Of a stretch of DNA of 44,577 bases, positions 30,003 to 40,870 are shown in pieces (the first letter of the stretch is position 1; each line of letters begins with the position of its first letter). Made by a program: the position numbers and the translations under genes. Under the pieces are notes generated by a model. It made no database searches. It had not been told where the DNA came from and saw only the letters and a program-made list of their open reading frames with translations. Source of the DNA: Candidatus Dormiibacterota bacterium (GTDB taxonomy: Bacteria; Chloroflexota; Dormibacteria; Aeolococcales; Aeolococcaceae); NCBI GenBank assembly GCA_036495095.1, contig DASXNK010000105.1:1-44577 (forward strand). The letters run 5' to 3'.

Positions 30003-32033
30003 TCAGTCCCCGGACGGGGCCACGGTATCGAGGAGGAAGGCCTGGACGAAGGCCTCGTCACGCCAGCGCTGGTAGCGGCCGGAGGGGCCGCCGTGGCCGG
30101 CGCCCATCTCCATCTTCAGGAGCAGCCGGTGGTCGTCGGTGCGCAGCGCCCGGAGCTTGGCGACGAACTTGGCCGGCTCCCAGAAGCCCACCCGGGGGTC
30201 GTTGAGGCCGCCGGTCACCAGCATCGCCGGGTAGTCGCGCGCGGTGATGTTGTCGTACGGGGAGTAGGAGAGCATGTACTCGTAGAACTCGTCCTGGTGG
30301 GGGTCGCCCCACTCCTCCCACTCGATCACGGTGAGCGGCAGCGACTCGTCGAGCATGGTGGTGACCACGTCGACGAAGGGCACCTCGGCGACCACCGCGG
30401 CGAAGAGGTCGGGGCGCATCGTGGCCGCGGCGCCGACAAGCAGGCCGCCGGCGCTGCCGCCGCGGATCGCCAGCCGGGAGGGCCGGGTGTAGCCCTCCGC
30501 CACCAGGTGCTCGGCGGCGGCGCACAGGTCGGTGAACGAGTTGCGCTTGTGCAGCAGCTTGCCGTCCTCGTACCAGCGCCGGCCCATCTCGCCGCCGCCG
30601 CGCACGTGGGCGGTGGCGCTGACGAAGCCGCGGTCGAGCAGGCTGATCACCGAGGACGAGAACACCGGGTCGGACGGGATCTCGTACGCCCCGTACCCGT
30701 AGAGGAGGCAGGGGGCGCTGCCGTCGAGGGCGAGGTCGGCACGGTGGACCACCGAGACCGGCACCCGCACCCCGTCGGGGGCGGTGGCCCAGACCCGCTG
30801 GGTGCGGTAGCGGGCCGGGTCGTGGCCGTGGACGGTGACCCGCTTGCGCAGCACCCGCTCGCGGGTGCGCATGTCGTAGTCGTAGGTCGAGCGCGGCGTC
30901 ACCGGCGAGGAGAACTCGAAGCGCAGCACCGAGGTGTCGTGCTCCGGGTTCTCGCCACCCCAGGCGCTGTACACCGGTTCGTCGTGCTCGATCTCGTGGA
31001 TCGCGCCGCCGTCGAGGTCCATCACCCGGATCCGGCGCAGGCCCGCGCTGCGCTCGAAGAGGGCGAGGTGGCCGGCGAAGACGTCGACGCCGTCGAGCTT
31101 GACGTCGTCGCTGCCGCCGATCAGCTCGCGCCAGGCGGCGCGGCCGGGGGATGCCACCGGGGCCTCCATCAGCCGGAAGTTCTCGGCGCCGTCGTTGGTG
31201 ACGACGAACAGGCGGTCGCCGTGGTCGGCAACCATGTACTCGATGCCCTGGCGCCGCGGCTCGACCACCCGCAGCGCCCCCTCGGGGTCGGCGGCGTCGA
31301 GGAGGTGGACCTCGCTGGTGATCTGGCTGCCGAGCTGGACCACGATGAAGCGCCCGGTCTTGCTCCGCCCCACCGAGACGAAGAAGCGCTCGTCGGGCTC
31401 GGTGAGGACGAGGACGTCGTCCTCGACCGGGGTGCCGAGACGGTGGCGCCACACCTGGAACGGGCGCATCGACTCGTCGGGACGGGTGTAGAAGAGGGTG
31501 CGGTTGTCGGAGGCGAAGGCGAGCCCGTAGTAGGTCCGCGCGAGGACGTCGGACAGCTCGTGGCCGGTCTCCAGGTCGCGGATCCGCACGGTGTGGACCT
31601 CGCCGCCGTCGTGGTCGACGGCGTAGGCGAGCAGGCGGTGGTCGGGGCTGAGCGCCATCGACCCCACCGAGAGGTAGTCGTGCCCCTCGGCGAGCGCGTT
31701 CTCGTCGAGGATCACCTGCTCGGGCGCGCCGTCCGCTGCCGCCCGGCGGCAGTGGATCGGATACTGCTGGCCGGCCACGGTCCGGTGGTAGTAGAGGTGG
31801 CCGGCCCAGGGCACCGGGGCCGACTGGTCGGTCTCCTCGACCCGTCCCACGATCTCCTCGTAGAGCCGCTGCTGCAGCTCCCCGGTGTGGGCCATGGCGG
31901 CGGCGGTGTGCGCGTTCTCCGCCTCGAGGTGGGCGATGGTGGCGGGATCCTTGCGGTCGCGCAGCCAGTGCCACTCGTCGACGCGACCACGCTCCACCTC
32001 GACGGGGCGGCGGGGGGCGGCGGGCGGTTCCAT
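30003..32033 (-). CDS. ptrB: Oligopeptidase B / prolyl oligopeptidase family (S9A)
   Basis: A 676-aa serine peptidase that cleaves short peptides, by family after Lys/Arg. An N-terminal helical piece (VDEWHWLRDRKDPATIAHLEAENAH) is followed by a seven-bladed propeller, the size gate (about residues 70-400). The C-terminal alpha/beta hydrolase domain contains RGGGEMGRRWYEDGKLLHKRNSFTD. The nucleophile Ser is in IRGGSAGGLLVGA, the Asp in GLNDPRVGFWEPAKF and the His in MGAGHGGPSGRYQRW. EWEEWGDP is the oligopeptidase B hallmark before the catalytic Asp. Cytoplasmic, no signal peptide. It stands alone, with the MarR gene upstream in the same orientation (28-bp gap), so it may share that transcript. 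Confidence 0.92.
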   Translation of the reverse strand: MEPPAAPRRPVEVERGRVDEWHWLRDRKDPATIAHLEAENAHTAAAMAHTGELQQRLYEEIVGRVEETDQSAPVPWAGHLYYHRTVAGQQYPIHCRRAAADGAPEQVILDENALAEGHDYLSVGSMALSPDHRLLAYAVDHDGGEVHTVRIRDLETGHELSDVLARTYYGLAFASDNRTLFYTRPDESMRPFQVWRHRLGTPVEDDVLVLTEPDERFFVSVGRSKTGRFIVVQLGSQITSEVHLLDAADPEGALRVVEPRRQGIEYMVADHGDRLFVVTNDGAENFRLMEAPVASPGRAAWRELIGGSDDVKLDGVDVFAGHLALFERSAGLRRIRVMDLDGGAIHEIEHDEPVYSAWGGENPEHDTSVLRFEFSSPVTPRSTYDYDMRTRERVLRKRVTVHGHDPARYRTQRVWATAPDGVRVPVSVVHRADLALDGSAPCLLYGYGAYEIPSDPVFSSSVISLLDRGFVSATAHVRGGGEMGRRWYEDGKLLHKRNSFTDLCAAAEHLVAEGYTRPSRLAIRGGSAGGLLVGAAATMRPDLFAAVVAEVPFVDVVTTMLDESLPLTVIEWEEWGDPHQDEFYEYMLSYSPYDNITARDYPAMLVTGGLNDPRVGFWEPAKFVAKLRALRTDDHRLLLKMEMGAGHGGPSGRYQRWRDEAFVQAFLLDTVAPSGD

Positions 32034-32061
32034 GGCCGGGCAGTCTGGCAGAACCCGGAAG

Positions 32062-32571
32062 CTACGAGGCCTCCGCCTCCTCCCTGGTCAGCGCGGGATG
32101 GACGCCCGGGACCAGCGTGCGGGCGAGGGTGAGCCGGCGCAGCATCCCGAGCAGCATCTCCCGCTCCTCGGGCGAGAGGTCGCCGCAGATCGCCCGCTCA
32201 TGCTCGACGGCGACCTTGAAGGTGCGGGCGAGCATGCTCCGGCCCTCGGGGGTCAGGTGCAGGGCGCGGGCGCGGCGGTCGTTGGGGTTGGCCCGGCGCT
32301 CGACCAGCCCCCGCTGCTCCAGGGAGTCGACGATCGACACCATCCGGCTCGGGGGGATGCGCAGCGCCTGGCCGAGAGCCTGCTGGGAGCTGCCCTGGGC
32401 CTGGGCGACGTGGCGGAGCACCAGGAACTGGCGGGGCTCCAGCCCGAGGGGGGCGAGGAGATCCTTGAACCGGCCGCTGATCACATAGCCGAGCTGGGAG
32501 ATGAGGAATCCCACCCCCGCGCCCGGGGTGACGCACCCCGGATCGTCGGCTCCGCTTGGCGCTTCCGTCAC
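32062..32571 (-). CDS. MarR-family transcriptional regulator
   Basis: About 169 aa. The winged helix-turn-helix is LAPLGLEPRQFLVLRHVAQAQGSSQQALGQALRIPPSRMVSIVDSLEQRGLVERRANPNDRRARALHLTPEG, with the DxRxR wing (NDRRAR) diagnostic of MarR. The flanking helices (VGFLISQLGYVISGRF, and the C-terminal EREMLLGMLRRL) form the dimer domain. GTG 32571 is chosen; a TAGTAT -10-like element lies 9 nt upstream, suggesting an almost leaderless message. It is divergent from an MMPL transporter gene 79 bp away, the classic arrangement of a repressor controlling an efflux pump; the ligand is unknown. Confidence 0.88.
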   Translation of the reverse strand: MTEAPSGADDPGCVTPGAGVGFLISQLGYVISGRFKDLLAPLGLEPRQFLVLRHVAQAQGSSQQALGQALRIPPSRMVSIVDSLEQRGLVERRANPNDRRARALHLTPEGRSMLARTFKVAVEHERAICGDLSPEEREMLLGMLRRLTLARTLVPGVHPALTREEAEAS

Positions 32572-32599
32572 AGGACTGATACTACCAGGGCGGAATCTT

Positions 32600-32650
32600 T
32601 CTGCTATACATCGTTCCAGTCTGTAACTATTAGCGAACAGGGGATGAGAC
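32600..32650. promoter_or_regulatory. MarR/MMPL divergent control region
   Basis: This is an unusually A/T-rich patch. It contains CTGCTATACATCG and CTGTAACTATTAGCGAACAG (32620-32640), an imperfect inverted repeat with CTGT...ACAG ends, the size of a MarR operator. TATACA and TAACTA are possible -10 elements toward the transporter. AGGGGATGA (32639-32647) is its ribosome binding site. Confidence 0.4.
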
Positions 32651-34843
32651 GTGGCAGCGAAGAACCAGCTTCGAGGACGGGCACCGGACCCCGCGGCCTC
32701 GTTCATGACCCGGCTCGCCGGGTTCGTCCTCCATCACCGCAAGCGGGTGATGGCCGCGTGGGGCGTGATCTTCATCGCCGGCATGATCGCCTCCGGGGCG
32801 GTCTCGAACCGGCTCAGCTTCGACTTCTCGCTCCCCGGCCAGCCCGGCTTCGAGACCGCCAAGCAGACCATCGCAACCTTCGGCAGCGGTGGAGACCAGG
32901 CCCCCGCCATCGAGGTGGTCACCGTCCCCGCGGGTCAGACCGTGGCGGGTGACGCCTCGAGCATCGCCGCCGGCTTCGACGCCGCCCGCAGGGCGCAGCC
33001 GAAGGTGCGCGTGGTCGACCTCGCCTCCACCGGCGACCAGCGCTTCATCAGCTCCGACGGCCGCTCGACCTTCGCCCTGCTCTTCGAGCCCACCGCCACC
33101 TCGTTCGGCGGCGACACCGCGGCCACCTCGATCGAGGCCGCGCTGACGACCGCGCTCCCCGGCTACCACGTCACCACCACCGGCCTGCAGGCGCTCGAGT
33201 CCGGTGGCGACACCAGCGGGCCGGGCGTGCTCCTGGAGACCCTCGTCGCCGGCGCCGGCGCGCTCGTGGTCCTCGCCCTCGTGTTCGCCTCCTTCCTCGC
33301 CCTGGTGCCGCTGGCCGTGGCCGCGGTCTCCATCCTCGCCACCCTGCTGCTCATCCTCGGCCTCACCACCCTGACCGAGGTCTCCTTCATCGTCCAGTTC
33401 CTGGTCTCGCTGGTCGGCCTCGGCGTCGCCATCGACTACTCGCTGCTGCTGGTCACCCGCTGGCGCGAGGAGCGGGCCAAGGGCGCCGACAACCACACCG
33501 CCGTGACCATCGCCGTGGCCACCGCCGGCCGGGCGATCGCGCTCAGCGGCCTCACCGTCGGCATCGGCCTGATCGCCCTGGTGGTGCTGCCCGTGCCCGG
33601 GCTGCGCAGCGTGGGCATCGGCGGGATGCTCATCCCGGTTGTCTCCGTCGCCGTCAGCCTCACCCTGCTCCCCGCCCTGCTCGGCGGCATCGGCCCCAGG
33701 GTCGACTGGCCGCGAGTCCGCAAGGAGGCCCACGCCAGCCGCGCCTGGACCGCCTGGGCCCGCCTGATCGTCCGCCACCGCTCGATCGCGGCGACCGTCG
33801 GCGTGGCCATCCTGGCCCTCCTCATCGTCCCCGTCTTCCACCTCCAGGTCGGCGCCACCAGCGCCAGCGCCCTCTCCCAGACCGGCCCCGCCCACGCCGC
33901 CTACCAGACCCTGCTCGACGGCGGCGTGCCCGGCGGCGTGCTCACCCCGATCGAGGTCCTGGTGAAGGCCGACCGGGCGTCGGCGGCGCTCGACACCCTC
34001 ACCCGGGTGCCCGGCATCGTCACCGCCGACCTCCCCACCGGGTCCTCGCACAACGGGCTCGTCGACCTCATCGCCCTGCCCAGGGACGAGACCGTCAACT
34101 CCTCGACCCTGGCCGCGGTCACCGCGGTGCGCGACGCCATGGCCTCCCAGCCGGGCGTGGTCGGGGTCAGCGGCATCGGCGCCATCGAGCTCGACTACAG
34201 CCACGCGGTCTTCGGCAACTTCCCGCTGATGTTCAGCCTGGTGGCGCTGGCCACCCTGCTGCTGCTCACCCGGGCGTTCCGCTCGCTGGTCCTGGCCGTG
34301 AAGGCCGTGGCCATGAACCTGATCTCGCTCGCCGCCACCTTCGGCCTGCTCACCTGGTTCTGGCAGGACGGCCACGGATCGAACGCCCTCTTCGGCATCC
34401 CCGCCACCGGCGCGATCACCTTCTGGCTTCCGCTGATGGTGTTCGCCTTCCTCTTCGGCCTCTCCATGGACTACGAGGTCTTCATCCTCGCCCGTGTCCG
34501 TGAGGAGTACGACCGCACCGGCTCGACCGACACCGCGGTCATCGAGGGCATCGGCCGCACCGGCCGCCTCGTCACCAGCGCGGCGCTCATCCTCTTCTTC
34601 TCCTTCGCCTCGCTCGCCTCGGCGCCGAACACCGACATCAAGGTGCTCGCCACCGGTCTCGGCGCCGGCATCCTGCTCGACGCCACCGTGGTCCGGGCCC
34701 TGCTCGTCCCCGCCCTGATCAGCATGCTCGGCAGCTGGAACTGGTACATCCCCGGCTGGCTGGCCCGGCTGCTGCGGGTCAGCCCCGACGCCCCCCGCAC
34801 CCTGCCCGCCCCCGCGCGGAAGGAGGCGGAGACCGCCGCCTAG
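32651..34843 (+). CDS. MMPL/RND-family transporter
   Basis: 730 aa with two repeats of the MMPL fold. TM1 (KRVMAAWGVIFIAGMIAS) is followed by an extracytoplasmic domain of about 140 aa and five helices that include the family motif VGLGVAIDYSLLLVTRWREER. The second half repeats this, with a soluble loop after IVPVFHLQVGATSASALS, then FAFLFGLSMDYEVFILARVREEYDRTGSTDTAVIEGIGRTGRLVTSAA, which carries the proton-relay Asp-Tyr pair. GTG 32651 has AGGGGATGA as RBS. MMPL proteins export lipids, glycolipids or drugs. The divergent MarR gene suggests substrate-induced expression. It ends in a strong hairpin at 34870-34906. Confidence 0.92.
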   Translation: MAAKNQLRGRAPDPAASFMTRLAGFVLHHRKRVMAAWGVIFIAGMIASGAVSNRLSFDFSLPGQPGFETAKQTIATFGSGGDQAPAIEVVTVPAGQTVAGDASSIAAGFDAARRAQPKVRVVDLASTGDQRFISSDGRSTFALLFEPTATSFGGDTAATSIEAALTTALPGYHVTTTGLQALESGGDTSGPGVLLETLVAGAGALVVLALVFASFLALVPLAVAAVSILATLLLILGLTTLTEVSFIVQFLVSLVGLGVAIDYSLLLVTRWREERAKGADNHTAVTIAVATAGRAIALSGLTVGIGLIALVVLPVPGLRSVGIGGMLIPVVSVAVSLTLLPALLGGIGPRVDWPRVRKEAHASRAWTAWARLIVRHRSIAATVGVAILALLIVPVFHLQVGATSASALSQTGPAHAAYQTLLDGGVPGGVLTPIEVLVKADRASAALDTLTRVPGIVTADLPTGSSHNGLVDLIALPRDETVNSSTLAAVTAVRDAMASQPGVVGVSGIGAIELDYSHAVFGNFPLMFSLVALATLLLLTRAFRSLVLAVKAVAMNLISLAATFGLLTWFWQDGHGSNALFGIPATGAITFWLPLMVFAFLFGLSMDYEVFILARVREEYDRTGSTDTAVIEGIGRTGRLVTSAALILFFSFASLASAPNTDIKVLATGLGAGILLDATVVRALLVPALISMLGSWNWYIPGWLARLLRVSPDAPRTLPAPARKEAETAA

Positions 34844-34869
34844 CAGCCTGACATCTCCCCTCCTGCACC

Positions 34870-34906
34870 AGCCCCGTCCCCGCTCGCCGGGGGCGGGGCT
34901 GTTTGT
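34870..34906 (+). terminator. Terminator after the MMPL gene
   Basis: A 13-bp stem, AGCCCCGTCCCCG (34870-34882) and CGGGGGCGGGGCT (34888-34900) with one G-U pair, and a 5-nt loop are followed by GTTTGTT. It lies 27 bp past the stop and 16 bp before ligC, separating the two transcription units. Confidence 0.75.
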
Positions 34907-34921
34907 TGGCATCATGCGGGC

Positions 34922-35989
34922 ATGCGACTCCCGGTCATGCCTCCGGTCAAGCCGATGCTGGCGAAGTCGGTGCCGCGGATCCCCCCGGGGATGTCCTACG
35001 AGGGCAAGTGGGACGGCTTCCGCTGCATCGCCTTCCGCGACGGCGACGAGGTCGAGCTGGGCAGCCGCAACGAGAAGCCGATGACCCGCTACTTCCCCGA
35101 GGTGGTCGAGGCGCTGCGCGCCAACCTGCCGGAGCGCTGCGTGGTCGACGGCGAGATCGTGATCGTGCGGCGCGACCGGCTCGACTTCGAGGCGCTGCTC
35201 AACCGCATCCACCCCGCCGCCTCGCGGGTGAACATGCTGGCCCGCGAGACCCCGGCGTCCTTCATCGCGTTCGACCTGCTCGCCCTCGGCGACGACTCCC
35301 TCCTCGAGCAGCCCTTCCGGGTGCGCCGCGAGCGGCTGGTGGAGGCCCTGGCACCGGCGGCGCCGCCGGTGCACGTGGCCGCCGCGACCACCTCCGTGGA
35401 GGTGGCCGAGAGCTGGTTCCGGGAGTTCGAGGGGGCGGGGCTCGACGGCGTGGTCGCGAAGCCCTTCGACATCGCCTACCGGCAGGACCAGCGAGTGATG
35501 TTCAAGATCAAGCACGAGCGCACCGCCGACTGCGTGGTCGCCGGCTACCGCAGGCACAAGTCGGGCCCGGTGGTCGGCTCGCTCCTCCTCGGCCTCTTCG
35601 ACGGGGAGGGGAGGCTGCAGCACGTCGGGGTCGCCGCCGCCTTCTCGATGAAGCGCCGCGCCGAGCTGGTCGAGGAGCTCGCCCCCTACGCCGTCGACGA
35701 CCTCTCCGACCACCCCTGGCGAGAGTGGGCGGAGGCCGAGGCGCACCAGGCGGGCAGGCTGCCCGGCGCGACCAGCCGCTGGAACGCCGACAAGAACCTC
35801 TCCTGGGTGCCGCTGCGGCCCGAGCTGGTCTGCGAGGTCGGCTACGACCACATGGAGGGCACCCGCTTCCGCCACGTCGCCCAGTTCCGGCGCTGGCGCC
35901 CCGACCGCGAGCCAGGGTCCTGCACCTACACCCAGCTCGAGGAGCCGGTCCGCTACGACCTGGCCCGGGTACTCTCGGGGCCGTCGTAG
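34922..35989 (+). CDS. ligC: ATP-dependent DNA ligase, LigC type
   Basis: A 355-aa two-domain ligase very like mycobacterial LigC. The start LPVMPPVKPMLAKSVPRIPP is followed by motif I YEGKWDGFR with the adenylated Lys29. SRNEKPMTRYFPE, VVDGEIVI (motif III/IIIa region), GLDGVVAKP (motif IV) and VMFKIKHERTADCVVAGYR (motif V and the entry to the OB fold) follow, and MEGTRFRHVAQFRRWRPDR forms the C-terminus. LigC enzymes seal nicks in accessory repair such as base excision or gap filling. No Ku, polymerase or primase domain is nearby, unlike many LigC/LigD loci. ATG 34922 lies directly before the family N-terminus. Confidence 0.93.
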   Translation: MRLPVMPPVKPMLAKSVPRIPPGMSYEGKWDGFRCIAFRDGDEVELGSRNEKPMTRYFPEVVEALRANLPERCVVDGEIVIVRRDRLDFEALLNRIHPAASRVNMLARETPASFIAFDLLALGDDSLLEQPFRVRRERLVEALAPAAPPVHVAAATTSVEVAESWFREFEGAGLDGVVAKPFDIAYRQDQRVMFKIKHERTADCVVAGYRRHKSGPVVGSLLLGLFDGEGRLQHVGVAAAFSMKRRAELVEELAPYAVDDLSDHPWREWAEAEAHQAGRLPGATSRWNADKNLSWVPLRPELVCEVGYDHMEGTRFRHVAQFRRWRPDREPGSCTYTQLEEPVRYDLARVLSGPS

Positions 35990-36027
35990 CCGCCTCCGCG
36001 CGCGGACCGATCACAGGAGGATCCCCG

Positions 36028-36234
36028 ATGACCGGCGACCCCACCGACCCCACCGACGAGGACTTCGACGACGCCCTCGACGATGGGCCCGACGACGTCG
36101 ACGAGCCCGCCGACGACAGCTTCCTGCTCGGCGCCAGCGGGGTGCAGGCGCAGGTCGAGGCGGAGGCGGCGCGTGCCGAGGCCGAGCTTGCCGGCGAGGC
36201 CGCGCCCACCGACGATCACGACGCCGTGGTGTAG
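36028..36234 (+). CDS. Small highly acidic protein (68 aa)
   Basis: ATG 36028 has ACAGGAGG six nucleotides upstream, a near-perfect RBS. The first 40 residues are almost entirely Asp/Pro/Glu/Thr (TGDPTDPTDEDFDDALDDGPD) and probably disordered. The second half is an Ala/Glu-rich predicted helix (VQAQVEAEAARAEAELAGEAA). No domain or signal is recognised. It lies 38 bp behind ligC and may be co-transcribed with it; a binding partner or charge-buffering role is only a guess. Confidence 0.6.
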   Translation: MTGDPTDPTDEDFDDALDDGPDDVDEPADDSFLLGASGVQAQVEAEAARAEAELAGEAAPTDDHDAVV

Positions 36235-36239
36235 GCAGC

Positions 36240-36356
36240 TTTCCGCTGCACGTCGGCCGCACCGTGATCGTGGTCCAGACCGACCTGAGCGACGGCGCCG
36301 GGAGGCGCGTCGCCCAGGTGGTGCAGACCCAGGCGGTGCTGCCGCCGCGCGGCTGA
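36240..36356 (+). pseudogene. Possible degenerate hotdog (PaaI-like) thioesterase C-terminus
   Basis: This frame reads FPLHVGRTVIVVQTDLSDGAGRRVAQVVQTQAVLPPRG then TGA. It resembles the last two beta-strands of PaaI-type thioesterases (xHxGRxTxVVxVxVxDxxGRxVAxxxxTxxVL). Upstream in the same frame only Arg-rich shadow sequence is found, so at least 90 residues of a normal enzyme are missing. It probably represents a deletion remnant between the acidic ORF and clpB. A chance resemblance is possible, as it rests on about 35 residues. Confidence 0.4.
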
Positions 36357-36357
36357 C

Positions 36358-39006
<2,649 letters not shown>

Positions 39007-39039
39007 GGCGCGATCGATACCTTCGGTGGGCTGATGGGA

Positions 39040-39049
39040 CACTCGAGTG
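39040..39049. promoter_or_regulatory. Palindrome CACTCGAGTG upstream of clpB
   Basis: A perfect 10-bp palindrome lies 33 bp before the clpB GTG. Actinobacterial clpB is often controlled by HspR at HAIR elements (CTTGAGT-N7-ACTCAAG). This site has ACTCGAGT without the spacer, so it is at most a distant relative and could be fortuitous. Confidence 0.25.
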
Positions 39050-39110
39050 ATACCCGACACTGGTGCTGGCCAATCCTCTCGGCCGCCGCTACCATGGGCG
39101 CCGATCGAGC

Positions 39111-40145
39111 ATGCGTTTCCTCCATCCGCGTCTTGCCGACATGCTCCGGTCGCGTCCCGCCGCCCTGACGGCGGGCGCCGCCGTGCTGATCACCGTGGTC
39201 GTCTCGAACCAGCCGCACGACGAGGTGCTGACCCACCCCCAGTCGGCGTCGGCGGCCTCCACCATCCGCACCGACCGCCGCAGCGCGCCGGCGCCGATGC
39301 GCACCCTGCAGCGCCGCATCGAGTTCGCCGACGGTTCGGCATCGCACCCCGGTGCCCCGGCGGTGGCCGCCGACACCGGCATCCTCGTCGACCTCGACAC
39401 CCGCACCATCCTCTGGGAGCGCAACCCCCACACCTCCCACGCCCCCGCCAGCACCACCAAGCTGGTCAGCACCCTGGTCGCGCTCGAGAACTTCGGCCCC
39501 GACCGGCAGGTGACGATCACCCCCGACGCCCTCCACCAGGCCGGCGACGAGACGGTGATGGGGATCCACGCCGGCGAGACCTACACGGTCAGCGACCTGC
39601 TCGCCGGCATGCTGTTGATCAGCGGCAACGACGCCGCCACCGCGATGGCGGTCGACACCGTCGGCATGGACGGCTTCGTCGCCGCCATGAACGCGCAGAT
39701 GGGGGCGCTGGGGCTGCACGACTCCCACTTCACCACGCCGGTGGGGCTCGACGATCCCGCCCAGCTGTCCTCCGCCTACGACCTCGCCGCGGTGGCGACC
39801 GTGACCGGCGAGATGTTCCCCCAGTTTCAGCGGCTCGTGTCCACAATCGACATGCAGCTGCCGGCGGGCAGCGGCCACCCGGGCTTCCAGCTGCACAACC
39901 TCAACCGGCTGCTGTCGCTCTACCCGCCCACGGTCGGGGTCAAGCCCGGCTACACCGGCAACGCCGGCCCCTGCCTGGTGGCCGAGGCGGTCCGCGAGAA
40001 CCACCGCCTCGTCGCCGTCCTCCTCGGCGCCCCCCACCTCTACAGCGACATGCGCCTCCTCCTCGACTGGGGGTTCACCCAGAAGGGCCTCCCGCCCACC
40101 GTGACCCCCCCGCCCGCGCCGCCGCCAGCGCGGCCGCACCGGTAG
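39111..40145 (+). CDS. D-alanyl-D-alanine carboxypeptidase (PBP5-like, peptidase S11)
   Basis: A 344-aa serine peptidase that trims stem pentapeptides of peptidoglycan. An N-terminal hydrophobic signal/anchor ([17 protein letters not shown]) is followed by a roughly 60-aa linker. The penicillin-binding triad is SxxK at S114-T-T-K117, SxN at S171-G-N173 and KxG at K278-P-G280 (KPGYTGNAG); Pro in place of the usual Thr of KTG deserves note but is seen in S11 relatives. The C-terminal beta domain of PBP5 is absent, and the Pro-rich end ([13 protein letters not shown]) suggests a wall-spanning tail. ATG 39111 is chosen over an in-frame ATG at 39063 because it starts just before the signal region. 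It is divergent from clpB. Confidence 0.9.
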   Translation: MRFLHPRLADMLRSRPAALTAGAAVLITVVVSNQPHDEVLTHPQSASAASTIRTDRRSAPAPMRTLQRRIEFADGSASHPGAPAVAADTGILVDLDTRTILWERNPHTSHAPASTTKLVSTLVALENFGPDRQVTITPDALHQAGDETVMGIHAGETYTVSDLLAGMLLISGNDAATAMAVDTVGMDGFVAAMNAQMGALGLHDSHFTTPVGLDDPAQLSSAYDLAAVATVTGEMFPQFQRLVSTIDMQLPAGSGHPGFQLHNLNRLLSLYPPTVGVKPGYTGNAGPCLVAEAVRENHRLVAVLLGAPHLYSDMRLLLDWGFTQKGLPPTVTPPPAPPPARPHR

Positions 40146-40228
40146 TTGGGGAGCTCCCGCAGGGTTCTGCACCTCCCGAACGTAGGGAACCGTGCAACCG
40201 CCCGAGACCGGGCCCACGGGAGAGAAAC

Positions 40229-40870
40229 ATGCGCCGTATCGGCATCGCCGCCGCCATGCTCGCCGCCGCCGGGATCGGCGCCACCGCGATCGTCACCACC
40301 AGCCACGCCGCCGGGCTTCCGCTGCCCATCGTCGGCGGGGGCAGCGGCCTGCCCGTGGTCGGCAGCCTGCCCGGCCTCAGCGGGTCGAGCGACCCGATCA
40401 GCGGCGTCCTCGGGTCGGTCACCGGGCTGCCCGGCTACGTCCTCAACTGCGGCGTGATGGCCAACGTGCCGGTGCTCCAGCACCCGGCCACGGCCACCAG
40501 GAAGAGCAAGACGAAGAAGACCAAGCACACCGCGCCCTCGATGCCCACCTGCGCCGGCGGCCTGCCGGTGGTGAGCGGGCTGCCCGTGGTCGGCGGCATC
40601 GCCGGCGGGCTGCCCACCAGCGGCCTCGGCGGACTCACCGGGGGCCTCCCCATCGTCGGTGGCGGCGGGCTCGGCGGGCTCACCGGCCTCGCCGGCGGCC
40701 TGCCCATCGGGAGCCTCACCGGCCTCGCCGGCGGCCTGCCCATCGGAAGCCTCACCGGCCTCGCCGGCGGCCTGCCCATCGGCGGCCTGCTCAACGGCCT
40801 CCCGGTCGGCGGCCTCACCGGGGGCCTGCCCCTCGGCGGCCTGGGCCTCTCCAGCCTCCTCGGCGGTTAG
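40229..40870 (+). CDS. Secreted Gly/Leu/Pro-rich repeat protein
   Basis: 213 aa. GGGAGAGAAAC is a good RBS before ATG 40229. The signal peptide (RRIGIAAAMLAAAGIGATAIVTTSHA) probably ends at SHA-A. The mature protein is built of GLPVVG/GLPIGSLTGLAGG-like repeats, with a central basic break (ATRKSKTKKTKHT) and two Cys (NCGV; PTCAGG) that could form a disulfide. The last 80 residues include three nearly identical 12-residue repeats encoded by 36-bp tandem DNA repeats. The composition recalls actinobacterial short secreted proteins such as chaplins or GLPV-rich cell-surface proteins, but I do not recognise the family. Its stop overlaps that of the convergent GH15 gene. Confidence 0.7.
   Translation: MRRIGIAAAMLAAAGIGATAIVTTSHAAGLPLPIVGGGSGLPVVGSLPGLSGSSDPISGVLGSVTGLPGYVLNCGVMANVPVLQHPATATRKSKTKKTKHTAPSMPTCAGGLPVVSGLPVVGGIAGGLPTSGLGGLTGGLPIVGGGGLGGLTGLAGGLPIGSLTGLAGGLPIGSLTGLAGGLPIGGLLNGLPVGGLTGGLPLGGLGLSSLLGG
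40679..40786 (+). repeat. Three tandem 36-bp repeats in the secreted protein gene
   Basis: Units at 40679-40714, 40715-40750 and 40751-40786 begin CTCACCGGCCTCGCCGG and differ by only one base between the first two and a few in the third. Each adds 12 residues (LTGLAGGLPIGS) in frame. Near-identity at the DNA level, third codon positions included, points to recent slippage or unequal crossover. Confidence 0.9.

Noticed and set aside
27360-32132. A 1590-codon open frame on the + strand
   Set aside because: Antisense of nirB and ptrB, whose motifs are unmistakable; composition is shadow-like (His/Asp/Ala/Gly-rich).
32630-35875. A 1081-codon open frame on the - strand
   Set aside because: Antisense to the MMPL transporter and ligC, both with strong family motifs; no start context or domain.
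40679-40786. Tandem 36-bp repeats resembling a CRISPR array
   Set aside because: The repeats are contiguous without spacers, in frame inside a secreted protein gene, and no cas genes are present.
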